A stretch of 64,000 nucleotides of DNA from Trinickia sp. Y13 (GTDB lineage: Bacteria; Pseudomonadota; Gammaproteobacteria; Burkholderiales; Burkholderiaceae). A program made the translations under genes and the position numbers. The number at the start of each line of letters is the position of its first letter. Within the stretch, counting starts at the first letter, position 1. Positions 35,904-47,462 of this stretch are shown here, piece after piece. Where the stretch lies: positions 1-64,000 of the forward strand of contig NZ_JAKWFK010000003.1 of the NCBI RefSeq assembly GCF_029522115.1, in the 5' to 3' direction. Below the pieces are notes generated by a model, which was not told where the DNA came from, did not search any database, and was given only the letters and a program-made list of their open reading frames with translations.

Positions 35904-36527
35904 ATGTGGGTGGTGAAGATCGGGGGCGGCCTCAGTCACGAGCCGGCGCTGCGCAACTGGCTCACCGAGCTTGCCGAAGTGGGCGGGGGACGCGTGGTGA
36001 TCGTTCCGGGCGGCGGCGATTTCGTGGACAAGGTGCGGCAGTATCAAGCCGAGTGGCGCTTGGGCCAACTGGCTGCGCACAACATGTGTTTGCTCGCCAT
36101 GGCGCAGTATGCCGTGTTGATGCAAGACCTCGTGCCGGAACTCGTGCTTGCGTCGAGCGAGGCCAAGATTCGGCGCGCATTGCGCGACGGGCGCGTGGCC
36201 GTATGGGTGCCGACGGCGCTCATGTGCGACACGCCCGATGCGATGAGCGATTGGGATGCCACGTCGGACAGTCTCGCCGCATGGCTTTCGACGATGCTCA
36301 ATGCAGAGCGGCTCACACTCGTGAAGGCGTGCGCGATCGATCCGGCTGAGCCGCTCGAATCGCATGCTCGCAGTGGGGTAGTCGACCGGCGCTTCATCGG
36401 CTACGTCAGCGACGCCAATTACGTGGTCGAGCTTTTCAGCAAGGACAACGTCGCGCTGATGCGCGATCGTCTCTTGAACGTGCCGGCCGCATGGGCCGGC
36501 GAACAGCCGGGCGGTGCGGGAGCTTGA
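35904..36527 (+). CDS. Amino-acid kinase family protein (MfnE-like)
   Basis: The 207-residue protein starts with the family strand MWVVKIGGGLS. VVIVPGGGDFVDKVRQYQ and a C-terminal VELFSKDNVALMRDRL follow. It is short for acetylglutamate or aspartate kinase and resembles the small kinases found with methanofuran/H4MPT genes (MfnE type). mtdB, an H4MPT-linked enzyme, lies 11.6 kb away, which supports that reading. ATG 35904 is preferred; GAGG lies 8-11 bp upstream. The specific substrate is not known from sequence. Confidence 0.8.
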   Translation: MWVVKIGGGLSHEPALRNWLTELAEVGGGRVVIVPGGGDFVDKVRQYQAEWRLGQLAAHNMCLLAMAQYAVLMQDLVPELVLASSEAKIRRALRDGRVAVWVPTALMCDTPDAMSDWDATSDSLAAWLSTMLNAERLTLVKACAIDPAEPLESHARSGVVDRRFIGYVSDANYVVELFSKDNVALMRDRLLNVPAAWAGEQPGGAGA

Positions 36528-36541
36528 TGGCGGCGGGCCGC

Positions 36542-36557
36542 GCGGACCTTCGTCCGC
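36542..36557 (+). terminator. Tetraloop hairpin after the kinase gene
   Basis: GCGGAC (36542-36547) and GTCCGC (36552-36557) form a perfect 6-bp stem around CTTC, 14 bp after the kinase stop. A second, imperfect stem (ACGGGC at 36583-36588 with GCCCGT at 36601-36606) lies before the convergent pqqA. The two could end the two transcripts. Confidence 0.5.
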
Positions 36558-36612
36558 ATATCGGCTCGGTGGGCGTTGCGTTACGGGCGCCCGGCGGGCA
36601 GCCCGTTACCGC

Positions 36613-36687
36613 TTAACGCGTTGCGATGTACATGGTGATTTCGAAGCCGAAACGCATGTCGGTGAAGCTAGGTGTCGTCCATTGCAT
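36613..36687 (-). CDS. pqqA: PQQ precursor peptide PqqA
   Basis: A 24-residue peptide on the minus strand, too short for usual ORF lists. It begins [20 protein letters not shown] and ends IATR. It has the invariant Glu16-x3-Tyr20 pair that PqqE crosslinks, and the FGFE-x3-MY consensus of PqqA. A strong GGAGG (complement of 36695-36699) lies 7-8 bp upstream of the ATG. It is separated from pqqBCDE by b561, the opposite-strand kinase and about 1.8 kb, so it must have its own promoter. Confidence 0.93.
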   Translation of the reverse strand: MQWTTPSFTDMRFGFEITMYIATR

Positions 36688-38591
<1,904 letters not shown>

Positions 38592-38621
38592 CGCGCACCG
38601 AACCCACACGAGGTCATTGCC

Positions 38622-39053
38622 ATGCGAATCACACAAGGGACGTTTTCGTTCTTGCCCGATCTGACCGACGAGGAGATTGCCGCCCAGATCGACTATGCAC
38701 TGGGTCGAGGCTGGGCCTGCTCGGTGGAATTCACCGACGACCCGCACCCGCGCAACACCTATTGGGAGATGTGGGGGCTGCCCATGTTCGATCTGCGCGA
38801 CGCCGCCGGCGTCATGCAGGAAGTGCGCGCTTGCCGCACCACGTACCCGAACCTGTACATCAAGGTCAACGCGTTCGATTCCGTGCGTGGCTTCGAGACG
38901 ATGCGCCTGTCGTTCATCGTCAATCGCCCCGCTGTGGAACCGGGTTTCCGATTGACTAGAACCGAGGGCCGCGGCCGCATGCAGCACTACTCGATCACGA
39001 GTTACGCAACGAATGCCCCCGCAGGCGAGCGCTACGCGGACAAAGACCGATGA
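38622..39053 (+). CDS. cbbS: RuBisCO small subunit, red-type
   Basis: The 143-residue length and the C-terminal extension after [15 protein letters not shown] are typical of red-type small subunits, whose hairpins form a barrel at the holoenzyme core. The start [27 protein letters not shown] and [22 protein letters not shown] are conserved. It lies 30 bp after cbbL and overlaps cbbX by four bases. Confidence 0.97.
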   Translation: MRITQGTFSFLPDLTDEEIAAQIDYALGRGWACSVEFTDDPHPRNTYWEMWGLPMFDLRDAAGVMQEVRACRTTYPNLYIKVNAFDSVRGFETMRLSFIVNRPAVEPGFRLTRTEGRGRMQHYSITSYATNAPAGERYADKDR

Positions 39054-40066
39054 GCACGACCCAGAGTCCCCACCAACGGGAGGATGCGATGGCGGCAGCC
39101 GTTTGCGCGAGCAGCGTCGATCTTGCGGGGCTGTACCGCGATTCGGGCATCGCCGAGGTGCTGGACGACCTCGATCGCGATCTCGTGGGCCTCGTGCCGG
39201 TGAAGACGCGCATTCGCGAGATCGCGGCCTTGCTGATCGTCGAGCGGGCGCGCAGGCAATTGGGCCTTGCCAGCGGCGCGCCGACGCTGCACATGTGCTT
39301 CTCGGGCAACCCGGGCACAGGCAAGACGACGGTCGCGCTGCGCATGGCCGAAGTGCTGCACCGGCTCGGCTACATCCGCCGCAATCATCTCGTGACCGTC
39401 ACGCGCGACGATCTCGTGGGCCAGTACATCGGCCACACGGCGCCAAAGACGCGCGACGTGCTCAAGCGCGCCATGGGCGGCGTGCTTTTCGTCGACGAGG
39501 CCTACTACCTTTACCGCCCCGAGAACGAACGCGATTACGGCCAGGAAGCTATCGAAATCCTGCTGCAGACGATGGAAAACCAGCGTGACGACCTGGTCGT
39601 GATTCTTGCCGGCTACGCCGCTCGTATGGACATCTTCTTTCAAAGCAACCCCGGCTTGCGCTCGCGCATCGCCCATCACATCGAATTCCCCGACTATGAG
39701 GCGTCCGAATTGATCGCGATTGCCGAGCGCATGCTCGAGACGATGCACTACCGATTCGACGACGCGGCGCGCGATGCGTTTGCCGAATACATCGCGCGGC
39801 GCAAGGCTCAACCGAACTTCGCCAACGCGCGCTCGGTGCGCAACGCGCTCGATCGCGCGCGGCTCAGACAGGCTCGGCGCGTATTCGCGGCATCGCTGGC
39901 GAGCGGCGCGCCGGTCTCCAGCGAGATCCTGATGGAGCTGGCCGCCGACGATATTCGCGCGAGCCGAGTGTTTGCGGCGCAGGGGGAAGATGCTGACGAG
40001 CCGTCGCATGCCGCTGCGCAGCGAGCCGCGCATGCCGGCGCGCCGCCGCTCGGACACCGGATTTGA
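39050..40066 (+). CDS. cbbX: Red-type RuBisCO activase CbbX
   Basis: The 338-residue AAA+ protein has Walker A GNPGTGKT (86-93), a Walker B with [13 protein letters not shown], and the pore-loop segment YIGHTAPKT. CbbX removes inhibitory sugar phosphates from red-type RuBisCO by pulling on the CbbL C-terminus, which here ends [12 protein letters not shown]. It starts in an ATGA overlap with cbbS. The C-terminal 25 residues are alanine- and histidine-rich and exceed the usual length. Confidence 0.96.
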   Translation: MSTTQSPHQREDAMAAAVCASSVDLAGLYRDSGIAEVLDDLDRDLVGLVPVKTRIREIAALLIVERARRQLGLASGAPTLHMCFSGNPGTGKTTVALRMAEVLHRLGYIRRNHLVTVTRDDLVGQYIGHTAPKTRDVLKRAMGGVLFVDEAYYLYRPENERDYGQEAIEILLQTMENQRDDLVVILAGYAARMDIFFQSNPGLRSRIAHHIEFPDYEASELIAIAERMLETMHYRFDDAARDAFAEYIARRKAQPNFANARSVRNALDRARLRQARRVFAASLASGAPVSSEILMELAADDIRASRVFAAQGEDADEPSHAAAQRAAHAGAPPLGHRI

Positions 40067-40085
40067 ACTGCAGCAGGAGAGCGCG

Positions 40086-41171
40086 ATGCAAGACGGACGT
40101 ACGACCCTTTCGAAGTTCCTGATCGACACGCTTGATCGCCAGCCGTCTCCGGTGGCAGCGACCGGCCTGTCGGCCTTGTTGATCGACGTGGCGGCGGCGA
40201 TCAAGACGATTTCGTCCACGCTCACGCGCGGCGCGCTCGGCGGCAACTACGGCTGTGCGCACTCGATCAATTCGCACGGCGAGGAGCAGCAGAAGCTCGA
40301 TGTGGCCACCAACGAGATCTTCGTCCAGCATTGCGAGTGGGATGGTCTGCTCGCCGCGATGGTCTCCGAGGAAATGGAGACTGTCTATGCGATCCCATCC
40401 AACTATCCGCGCGGCGAGTATCTGCTCGCGTTCGATCCGCTCGACGGCTCGTCGAACATCGACATCAATGGGATCGTCGGCTCGATCTTTTCGGTCTTGC
40501 GTGCGACAGACGGCGCGCGCGACGAGACCGGTTTTCTGCGCCCTGGCCGCGAGCAGGTCGCGGCCGGCTATGCCGTCTACGGACCGTCGACGATGTTGGT
40601 CCTCTCTGTCGGCAACGGCACGCATGGCTTCACGCTCGAGCGCGACGTCGGAAACTTCGTGCTTACGCATTCGGACATTCGCATCCCCGCGGAGACGAGC
40701 GAGTTCGCCATCAATGCGTCGAACGAGCGCTTCTGGGAGGCGCCCGTCAGGCGCTATGTCCAGGAGTGCAAGGACGGCCGCACGGGCTGCCGGGGGCGCG
40801 ATTTCAACATGCGCTGGATTGCGTCGATGGTCGCGGAGGTGCATCGCATCTTGATGCGAGGCGGTGTGTTCATGTACCCGCGCGACTTCAAGACGCCATC
40901 GATGCCGGGCCGGCTACGGCTGCTTTACGAAGCCAATCCGATGAGCTTTCTGATCGAGCAGGCGGGCGGCGCGGCAACGACGGGACGCGAGCGCATTCTC
41001 GATGTCGTGCCGCGCGCGCTGCACGAGCGCGTGCCCGTGATTCTCGGTTCGCGCATCGAAGTGGAGCGTATCGCCCGCTATCACGGCGAGTTCGATCGCG
41101 GCGAGGACAAGCCGTTCACGTCGCCGCTGTTTCATCCGCGTTCGTTGTTCTTGCCGGAGACCCCTGCCTGA
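40086..41171 (+). CDS. cbbF: Class I fructose-1,6-bisphosphatase
   Basis: The 361-residue enzyme has the metal-binding [20 protein letters not shown]. It also shows [42 protein letters not shown] and [21 protein letters not shown]. It hydrolyses fructose-1,6-bisphosphate (and probably sedoheptulose-1,7-bisphosphate) for RuBP regeneration. CAGGAGA at 40074-40080 fixes the start. Its position between cbbX and cbbP identifies it as the Calvin-cycle copy. Confidence 0.96.
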   Translation: MQDGRTTLSKFLIDTLDRQPSPVAATGLSALLIDVAAAIKTISSTLTRGALGGNYGCAHSINSHGEEQQKLDVATNEIFVQHCEWDGLLAAMVSEEMETVYAIPSNYPRGEYLLAFDPLDGSSNIDINGIVGSIFSVLRATDGARDETGFLRPGREQVAAGYAVYGPSTMLVLSVGNGTHGFTLERDVGNFVLTHSDIRIPAETSEFAINASNERFWEAPVRRYVQECKDGRTGCRGRDFNMRWIASMVAEVHRILMRGGVFMYPRDFKTPSMPGRLRLLYEANPMSFLIEQAGGAATTGRERILDVVPRALHERVPVILGSRIEVERIARYHGEFDRGEDKPFTSPLFHPRSLFLPETPA

Positions 41172-41226
41172 CCGTGCCACTCGCCGAGCGGCGCCGATTC
41201 CAACGATTACACCGGAGACTGAACGT

Positions 41227-42114
41227 ATGTCCGTCAAGCATCCGATCATCGCCGTGACCGGCTCGAGCGGCGCCGGCACGACGACCGTCATGAAGAGCTT
41301 CACGCATATCTTTCGACGAGAGGGCATCAACGCGCAGATCGTCGAAGGCGATGCATTCCACCGATACGATCGCGCGGGCATGCGCGCGGCGATGCAAGAG
41401 CATGAGCGCGATGGAAAACGCGACTTCAGCCACTTTGGGCCGGGGGCCAATTTGCTGCGGGAGCTTGAGGAGCTGTTCGCGAGCTACGGGCGCGAAGGCA
41501 GCGGGCGCTACCGGCACTACGTCCACGACGAAGCCGAGGCTGTGCAATTCGGGCAGGAAGCCGGGACCTTCACCGCTTGGGAGGAGATCGCCGCGGGCAC
41601 GGACTTGCTCTTCTATGAAGGGTTGCATGGGGCTGCCGTGGTCGCGGACGTGGAGGACGTGCAGATCGACATTGCGCGCCACGCCGACCTGCTCGTTGGC
41701 GTGGTGCCGATCATCAATCTCGAATGGATCCAGAAGCTGCATCGGGACCAGACGCTGCGCGGCTACTCGCACGAGGCAGTGGTCGATACGATCCTGCGCC
41801 GGATGCCCGACTATGTGAATCACATCTGCCCTCAGTTCTCTCGCACGCACGTGAATTTTCAGCGCGTGCCGACCGTCGACACCTCGAATCCGTTCATCGC
41901 CCGCGAGATTCCGCAGCCGGACGAGAGCTTCGTCGTGATTCGCTTCGCGCGGCCACGGGGCATCGACTTTCAATACCTGCTCACGATGCTGCACGACTCC
42001 TTTATGTCGAGGCCGAACGTGATCGTCGTGCCCGGCGGGAAGATGGGACTGGCGATGCAATTGATCTTCACGCCGATGATTCTTCAATTGATGGATCGGC
42101 GCGCACGCGCATGA
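41227..42114 (+). CDS. cbbP: Phosphoribulokinase
   Basis: The 295-residue protein has the P-loop GSSGAGTTTV at residues 12-21. FRREGINAQIVEGDAFHRYDR and HGPGANLL-like FGPGANLLRELEELF also fit, as does FYEGLHGA, in the bacterial octameric PRK family. It makes ribulose-1,5-bisphosphate from ribulose-5-phosphate and ATP. It lies 55 bp after cbbF and 42 bp before cbbT. Confidence 0.97.
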   Translation: MSVKHPIIAVTGSSGAGTTTVMKSFTHIFRREGINAQIVEGDAFHRYDRAGMRAAMQEHERDGKRDFSHFGPGANLLRELEELFASYGREGSGRYRHYVHDEAEAVQFGQEAGTFTAWEEIAAGTDLLFYEGLHGAAVVADVEDVQIDIARHADLLVGVVPIINLEWIQKLHRDQTLRGYSHEAVVDTILRRMPDYVNHICPQFSRTHVNFQRVPTVDTSNPFIAREIPQPDESFVVIRFARPRGIDFQYLLTMLHDSFMSRPNVIVVPGGKMGLAMQLIFTPMILQLMDRRARA

Positions 42115-42156
42115 ACGTGCGATGCGCCCGAATGCGACCCAAGGAGAGACGCCCCG

Positions 42157-44235
42157 ATGAATGCCGCAGCCGAACGTTTGCCTTCGTCAGATACCGCCCT
42201 CATGGCCAATGCCCTGCGCATGCTCGCGGTCGATGCCGTGCAGGCGGCCAATTCTGGCCACCCGGGGATGCCGCTCGGGATGGCAGAAATCGCCGTCGCG
42301 CTGTGGGACCGTCACTTGCGGCACAACCCGCGCAATCCTCAGTGGGCCGACCGTGACCGCTTCGTGCTTTCGAACGGCCACGGCTCGATGTTGCTCTACG
42401 CCGTGCTGCATCTGAGCGGCTATGCATTGCCGCTCGACGAACTCGAGCGCTTTCGGCAACTACACAGCTTGACGCCCGGTCATCCCGAAGCGGGCGTGAC
42501 GCCCGGCGTTGAAACGACGACGGGGCCGCTGGGGCAGGGGCTCGCCAACGCGGTCGGCATGGCGCTAGCCGAGGCGCTGCTCGCGAGGGAGTTCAATCGC
42601 CCTGGCCACCGGATCGTCGATCACTACACGTATGCGTTCGTCGGCGACGGGTGTCTCATGGAGGGCATCTCGCACGAAGCGTGCTCGCTCGCGGGCACGC
42701 TTGGGCTCGCCAAGCTGATCGTGTTGTACGACGACAACGGCATCTCCATCGACGGTCACGTGCAACGGTGGTTCGCCGACGATACGCCCTCGCGCTTCGA
42801 GGCCTACGGGTGGAACGTCGTTCGCGACGTGGACGGTCACGACGTGGATGCCGTCGATCGCGCGATTGCCAGCGCTCGCGAGGCGAGCCGGCCGACGCTG
42901 ATCTGCTGCAAGACCGTGATCGGCCGCGGCGCGCCCACGAAAGCAGGCACGCACGACGTGCATGGCGCGCCTTTGGGGGCGGCCGAAATCGCGGCGATGC
43001 GCCTCGCGCTGAACTGGCCGCACGCACCGTTCGTCGTGCCGCAGCCGGTCTATGCGCTCTGGGACGCGAGCGTTCGGGGTGCGCAGGACGAGGCGCAGTG
43101 GACGCAGCGCTTCGCGGCTTATCGCGAGCGCTATCCGCGCGAGGCCGGCGAGTTCGAGCGGCGTATGTCGGGGGCGTTGCCGTCGACGTGGCCGGACGCC
43201 GCGCGCATGCTCGTGCAGACGGCGCACGAGGCAGGGCAATCGATGGCGACGCGCAAGGCCTCGCAAAACGCGATCTGCGCCTTGGCGGCGGCGCTGCCCG
43301 AACTGCTCGGCGGCTCCGCCGACCTGACGGGATCGAACCTCACGGACTGGCCGGCTTGCGTCGACGTCCAGGGCGGCGAGCACGGCCCGACGGGAGGCAA
43401 CTATCTGCACTTCGGCGTGCGCGAGTTCGGCATGAGCGCGGTGATTAACGGCGTCGCGTTGCATCGCGGCTATCTGCCGTTCGGCGGGACGTTCCTGACG
43501 TTCTCCGACTACGCGCGCAATGCACTGCGGATGGCCGCGCTGATGAAGACACGCGCGATCTTCGTGTTCACGCACGACTCGATCGGACTCGGCGAAGATG
43601 GGCCGACGCATCAGTCGATCGAACATGCCGCAAGCTTGCGTCTGGTCCCTGGGCTAGATGTCTGGCGGCCTTGCGATACGGTCGAAACGGCTCAGGCCTG
43701 GGTTAGCGCGGTGCAGCGCGAGGGGCCGTCGTGCCTGCTGCTCTCGCGTCAATCCGTGCCGTTTTGCGCGCGAAGCCAAGCGCAAGTCGACGCGATTGCG
43801 TGCGGGGGCTATGTCTTGCGCGACTGGGCGCCGGACGACGCGTCCGGTGGCCTCGTATGCAACGGCGAGGCCGAGCGCGCCCCGCGTCGCGTCGTGCTGA
43901 TCGGGACGGGCTCCGAAGTCGCGCTCGCGCTCGCGGCGGTTGCGCCGTTGGCGGAAAAGGGAATCGCCGCGCGCGTCGTATCGATGCCGGCGACGACCGT
44001 GTTCGATCTTCAGCCGCCTGCATATCGCGACACGGTGCTGCCCGCAGGCGTGCCGCGCGTCGCCGTCGAAGCCGGTGTGACGGCGCCGTGGCGGCAGTAT
44101 GTCGGACTCGAAGGGGAGGTGGTCGGCGTCGACCGCTTCGGCGAGTCGGCGCCTGCTTCAGCGGTCTATGCCCACTTCAACCTGACGCACGAGGCCGTGG
44201 TCGATGCGGCCCTTCGCGCCATATCGCGAGCGTGA
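42157..44235 (+). CDS. cbbT: Transketolase
   Basis: The 692-residue enzyme has [21 protein letters not shown], the thiamine diphosphate motif [22 protein letters not shown], and [31 protein letters not shown] and the C-terminal regulatory domain ([11 protein letters not shown]) follow. AAGGAGAG precedes the ATG. It provides the two-carbon transfers of the Calvin cycle. A perfect hairpin follows the stop. Confidence 0.97.
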   Translation: MNAAAERLPSSDTALMANALRMLAVDAVQAANSGHPGMPLGMAEIAVALWDRHLRHNPRNPQWADRDRFVLSNGHGSMLLYAVLHLSGYALPLDELERFRQLHSLTPGHPEAGVTPGVETTTGPLGQGLANAVGMALAEALLAREFNRPGHRIVDHYTYAFVGDGCLMEGISHEACSLAGTLGLAKLIVLYDDNGISIDGHVQRWFADDTPSRFEAYGWNVVRDVDGHDVDAVDRAIASAREASRPTLICCKTVIGRGAPTKAGTHDVHGAPLGAAEIAAMRLALNWPHAPFVVPQPVYALWDASVRGAQDEAQWTQRFAAYRERYPREAGEFERRMSGALPSTWPDAARMLVQTAHEAGQSMATRKASQNAICALAAALPELLGGSADLTGSNLTDWPACVDVQGGEHGPTGGNYLHFGVREFGMSAVINGVALHRGYLPFGGTFLTFSDYARNALRMAALMKTRAIFVFTHDSIGLGEDGPTHQSIEHAASLRLVPGLDVWRPCDTVETAQAWVSAVQREGPSCLLLSRQSVPFCARSQAQVDAIACGGYVLRDWAPDDASGGLVCNGEAERAPRRVVLIGTGSEVALALAAVAPLAEKGIAARVVSMPATTVFDLQPPAYRDTVLPAGVPRVAVEAGVTAPWRQYVGLEGEVVGVDRFGESAPASAVYAHFNLTHEAVVDAALRAISRA

Positions 44236-44248
44236 TGGCTTGGCGCAG

Positions 44249-44268
44249 TCCGGCGCGCTAGCGCCGGA
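44249..44268. terminator. Bidirectional hairpin between cbbT and the sigma-54 regulator
   Basis: TCCGGCGC (44249-44256) and GCGCCGGA (44261-44268) form a perfect 8-bp stem around GCTA. It lies 13 bp after the cbbT stop and just past the stop of the convergent regulator gene (44270). GC-rich with no long T-run. Confidence 0.65.
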
Positions 44269-44269
44269 T

Positions 44270-46306
44270 TCATGCGTCGAAGGTCCCATCGTGCGACAGG
44301 CGGATATGCAGCCGATGCATCTTGCGGTAGAGCGTGTTGCGGCTGATGCCGAGCGCCTTGGCGACATTGCTCACGTTCCATCGATGCTCATCGAGCATGG
44401 CCAGTACCGTCTCGCGCTCGTTCATCTGAATCGCGTTCAACCCGTCGATATCGGCATCCTCGGCCAGATGAGGTAGCGGCTCGCGGGCGGCCGCGGGCGG
44501 GGCCGCGTGGACCTCGGCCGCCGCCGCGCACTGTCCCTGTAGCAGTTCGGGCGGCAGATGCGCGCATTGAATCGGCTGCCCGTCGGATAGCGCGATCGCC
44601 ATTTGCAGGATGTGACGCAACTGGCGGATGTTGCCCGGCCACGCGTATTCGAGCAGGGCGCGCCGCGCTTCGGGCGTCAGCTCGGGCGGATCCTCGGTCT
44701 CGCTCTCGAGCAGATGCAAAATGAGCGGCAGTTTGTCGGCACGCTCGGCGAGCGGCGGCAGATTGATCTCGATGCCTTTGAGCCGGTAGTAGAGATCCTC
44801 GCGAAACTGCCCGGTCTGCACGAGTTCGAGCAGATTTCGGTGGCTCGCGCTGATCAACTGAAAGTCGACCTTCACGGTCGTCTCGGCGCCAAGGGGCGAG
44901 ACCTCGTGCGATTCGATCACGCGCAGCAGCCGCGCCTGCAAGGCGAGCGGCATGTCGCCGATTTCGTCGAGGAACAGGGTTCCGCCGTTGGCTTGAACGA
45001 TTTTTCCGCGCCGCCCTTCGCGCTGGGCGCCCGTGAACGCGCCCGCGCGATAGCCGAACAGCTCGCTCTCGATCAGGCTTTCGGGAAGCGAGGCGCAGTT
45101 GACGGGCACGAACGGCCCGTTTGCGAGCGGGCTGATGCTGTGTAGCGCTTGCGCGAACACATCTTTGCCCGTGCCGGTTTGCCCGCGCACGATGATCGGA
45201 ATCTTGCGCTGGATGACGCGCGCGGCGAGTTGGATCTGCGAGGCCATGCGTGGATCGCCGAACTCGAGATGCGAGATTTTATCGAGCCGGCCCGCGGGGG
45301 CGGGCGTTTCGCGCGCGGGACGGCGCGTGGCCGGTGCGGCCGCGGTTTGCGGCGCAATGATTCGTGCGGTGCGCGCGGCGCTCGTTTTTTGCGGCGTCTG
45401 CGCGATGAGGAAGAAGCGATTGGTGCCGTTCGCGCTGTAGACCGTGATCGGATGGAACGAGCCGCGAATGCTGCGAGCGATCATATCCTCGATCGAGGCG
45501 TTGAACGCTTCGTTGATCGGCTTGCCGCGCAACTCGTCGAGCGAGCGATGGCCGAGTTGGAACAGAGCGCTGCGGTTGGCTGCGAGAACGACGCCGTCGT
45601 CGTTGACGGCGAGCGTGCCGCCATGCAGCGTGCCGACGAATTCGGGCCGGCTGTGGAACTGGATGATGTTCACATCGCGAAATCGGGCGCTCATGAGCCG
45701 GTTTTCGATCATCTGACGGGACATGCCCACGAGCACGAGCGAATGCTGCTGCAGCAGCTTCGAGCGGCTCGTGACGTCCAGCGCGCCGGCAATCTCGCCG
45801 CGCTCGTCGAAAATCGGCGCGGCCGTGCAGGTGAGCGACGTATAGCGCGGAAAGAAATGCTCGTGCTGGCGCACGGCGATGCAATCGCGCTCGGCAATGC
45901 AGGTGCCCATGCCGTTCGTCCCCGCTTCGCGTTCGCTCCACAGCGCGCCGACGCGTAGCCCGTCGGCGCCGATGGCTTGCGCGAACGGGACGGACGAGAC
46001 TTGATGAACGATCAGCCCATCGGCGTCGACGAGCACCACGGCCAGTTCGGGGTCGGCCAGTTGTTGATAGAGCGTCGTCATCTCGAGCTTTGCGCACGCG
46101 ATCAAATCGCCCACGGCCTCGCGGCGCGCAGTCAACTCGTAATCGGTCAGCACGGGAGGCATGACGAACCGCCCCGGGTCGAGCCGGAACTCGTTGACGC
46201 AGCGCGTCCATGACTGTGCGACGGACTCGCTCATCGAATGCGGATGACGATTGACGACATCTAGCACTTCACGCACGTGCGAGCTGCTGTCGGCGACCAA
46301 TGACAT
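44270..46306 (-). CDS. Sigma-54-dependent activator, AcoR type (GAF-PAS-AAA-Fis)
   Basis: The 678-residue protein has an N-terminal GAF-like sensor (about 60-200, with WSEREAGTNGMGTCIAER) and a PAS-like segment (about 225-300). The AAA+ domain has Walker A GQTGTGKD (375-382), the sigma-54 contact loop GAFTGA (422-427) and Walker B LFLDEIGD. A Fis helix-turn-helix lies at the C-terminus (NVSNVAKALGISRNTLYRKM). AcoR-type activators respond to alcohols or acetoin-like compounds. ATG 46306 has GGAGA upstream. Its target is unknown; alcohol or methanol genes nearby are candidates. Confidence 0.92.
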   Translation of the reverse strand: MSLVADSSSHVREVLDVVNRHPHSMSESVAQSWTRCVNEFRLDPGRFVMPPVLTDYELTARREAVGDLIACAKLEMTTLYQQLADPELAVVLVDADGLIVHQVSSVPFAQAIGADGLRVGALWSEREAGTNGMGTCIAERDCIAVRQHEHFFPRYTSLTCTAAPIFDERGEIAGALDVTSRSKLLQQHSLVLVGMSRQMIENRLMSARFRDVNIIQFHSRPEFVGTLHGGTLAVNDDGVVLAANRSALFQLGHRSLDELRGKPINEAFNASIEDMIARSIRGSFHPITVYSANGTNRFFLIAQTPQKTSAARTARIIAPQTAAAPATRRPARETPAPAGRLDKISHLEFGDPRMASQIQLAARVIQRKIPIIVRGQTGTGKDVFAQALHSISPLANGPFVPVNCASLPESLIESELFGYRAGAFTGAQREGRRGKIVQANGGTLFLDEIGDMPLALQARLLRVIESHEVSPLGAETTVKVDFQLISASHRNLLELVQTGQFREDLYYRLKGIEINLPPLAERADKLPLILHLLESETEDPPELTPEARRALLEYAWPGNIRQLRHILQMAIALSDGQPIQCAHLPPELLQGQCAAAAEVHAAPPAAAREPLPHLAEDADIDGLNAIQMNERETVLAMLDEHRWNVSNVAKALGISRNTLYRKMHRLHIRLSHDGTFDA

Positions 46307-46734
46307 GGGGTTGTCTCCAAGGCGTGCGACGCGCGCAACCGCGCTCCGGTTGCGTCGCTTCACCGCTCTGTACTTAACGTTTATCCCCTTGCACCACGGT
46401 TTCTCCTGCCCGCGTGTGCGGCGGCTCGAACCAAAGTTGCATTGTTATCGCTAACGATGTGCCGCGCCAACTGCGAAAACTTTACCCTCGATGGCGCAGC
46501 TGTTCAATAAGGAGTCGCATTAGGTAGGTGTGCAGGTGCGAGATTTCGGCTTGCCCGACGCCGGGCGGGCGAGGCAGGGCGCCGCGCCTCGCAACCTTTG
46601 CATGAGAAACGGGCGATCGATTAGCCGGCCGTGCGCGGGGCGCTGGCGTGCCGCTCTCGCGCCGCGGCGTCGAGCTAGCGGGTCGCGATGCGCTAGCGGA
46701 CCACGCGGCACACTCGCCGTGGTGGCGAGCCCCG
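46307..46734. other. Intergenic region with no recognised gene
   Basis: The 428 bp between the sigma-54 activator and the small secreted protein hold no supported gene. The part next to the activator (46370-46510) is AT-richer and contains GTTATCGCTAAC, a weak inverted repeat. The rest is GC-rich. A CTCGCC/GGCGAG hairpin (46713-46729) lies just after the stop of the next minus-strand gene and may be its terminator. Confidence 0.5.
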
Positions 46735-47160
46735 TTATTTGGCGGCCGTCACGGCCTGCATGCCGAGTCCGCAGGCCCGGTACGCCTTCGCCTGGAGTGC
46801 TCGGAACGCCTTGCCGCGTGCACGCGCGTGATCGGTCCTGAACTCCGCGCCGCCTTCGCCGCCGAGCGACGCGTAGCGGGCGAACGTCGACTCGTCCACG
46901 AACTGGTCGTAACTGAGCGAGGCAGCCATCTTGTCCACCACGCACGAGCACTTATAGACGTTCGCGAACGCGTGGCCGTTCTCGTCCATGCAGCTCAACA
47001 CGTATTCCACGCGGCCTTGCGTGGGATAGTCGTTGGCCGGCCGGCCATCGGCGCTGGCGCTCGTTGCCTCGCCGCCAGCCGCCCAGGCCGGGGCCGAAAC
47101 GGCCGCCGCCATGGCGGCGCAGAAACCGAGCGCCATCATGGCGCAACGCATCAATCTCAT
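46735..47160 (-). CDS. Small secreted cysteine-containing protein, unknown function
   Basis: The 141-residue product has a clear signal peptide (MRLMRCAMMALGFCAAMAAA, cleavage near residue 27). The mature part has four cysteines (57, 71, 73, 130): SCMDENG, then KCSCVVDKMA, then RACGLGM. SYDQFVDESTFARYASLGGEGG is a well-formed helical segment. GGAG lies upstream of the ATG. It lies between the sigma-54 activator and mtdB, both on the minus strand, and 1.8 kb from xoxF. A copy of the 17-bp motif lies 252 bp upstream. I do not recognise a named family; a periplasmic role in methanol oxidation is inferred from place only. Confidence 0.85.
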   Translation of the reverse strand: MRLMRCAMMALGFCAAMAAAVSAPAWAAGGEATSASADGRPANDYPTQGRVEYVLSCMDENGHAFANVYKCSCVVDKMAASLSYDQFVDESTFARYASLGGEGGAEFRTDHARARGKAFRALQAKAYRACGLGMQAVTAAK

Positions 47161-47462
47161 CACGATCTCCTCGCTCAAAGCACGGCGCCTTGCGGACCAT
47201 TCGATTCTCATGCGACTCATGCGACTGGCGCGCGTGCGTCTGCCAGCGCCGCCGCGTCCCTCGCCGATGCGCCGAGCAGGCTCGATCGACGATCCGCGAT
47301 GGCCCCATCTAACAGTTTTCATGCCAGTCAGCCCGATCGATCGTAGCGCGCTAGGCATCGCGGCCTGCGAAGGGAACGCCAGCGTCGGCGGCCGTTGCGC
47401 TCAATTGGGCAGGGTGACACAGTGCGTCATCGCGCGGCCTCGCCTGCGCACAATGTGCGGCC
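47161..47462. other. Intergenic region upstream of the secreted cysteine protein
   Basis: These 302 bp between the mtdB stop and the small secreted protein hold no gene. The only marked element is the minus-strand 17-bp motif at 47413-47429. Confidence 0.55.
47413..47429 (-). promoter_or_regulatory. 17-bp methylotrophy-linked motif, copy 2
   Basis: On the minus strand this reads TGACGCACTGTGTCACC, one base different from the copy at 35630-35646. It lies 252 bp upstream of the secreted cysteine protein and points towards it. Confidence 0.5.

Noticed and set aside
35593-35916. Plus-strand ORFs in the gap before the kinase
   Set aside because: Cys/Arg/Pro-rich, no family, overlapping the kinase start in another frame; the region better fits a promoter.
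46446-46457. GTTATCGCTAAC upstream of the sigma-54 activator as another MarR or LacI site
   Set aside because: Only 4-bp arms match, and the spacer differs from the GTTAT-N5-ATAAC family.
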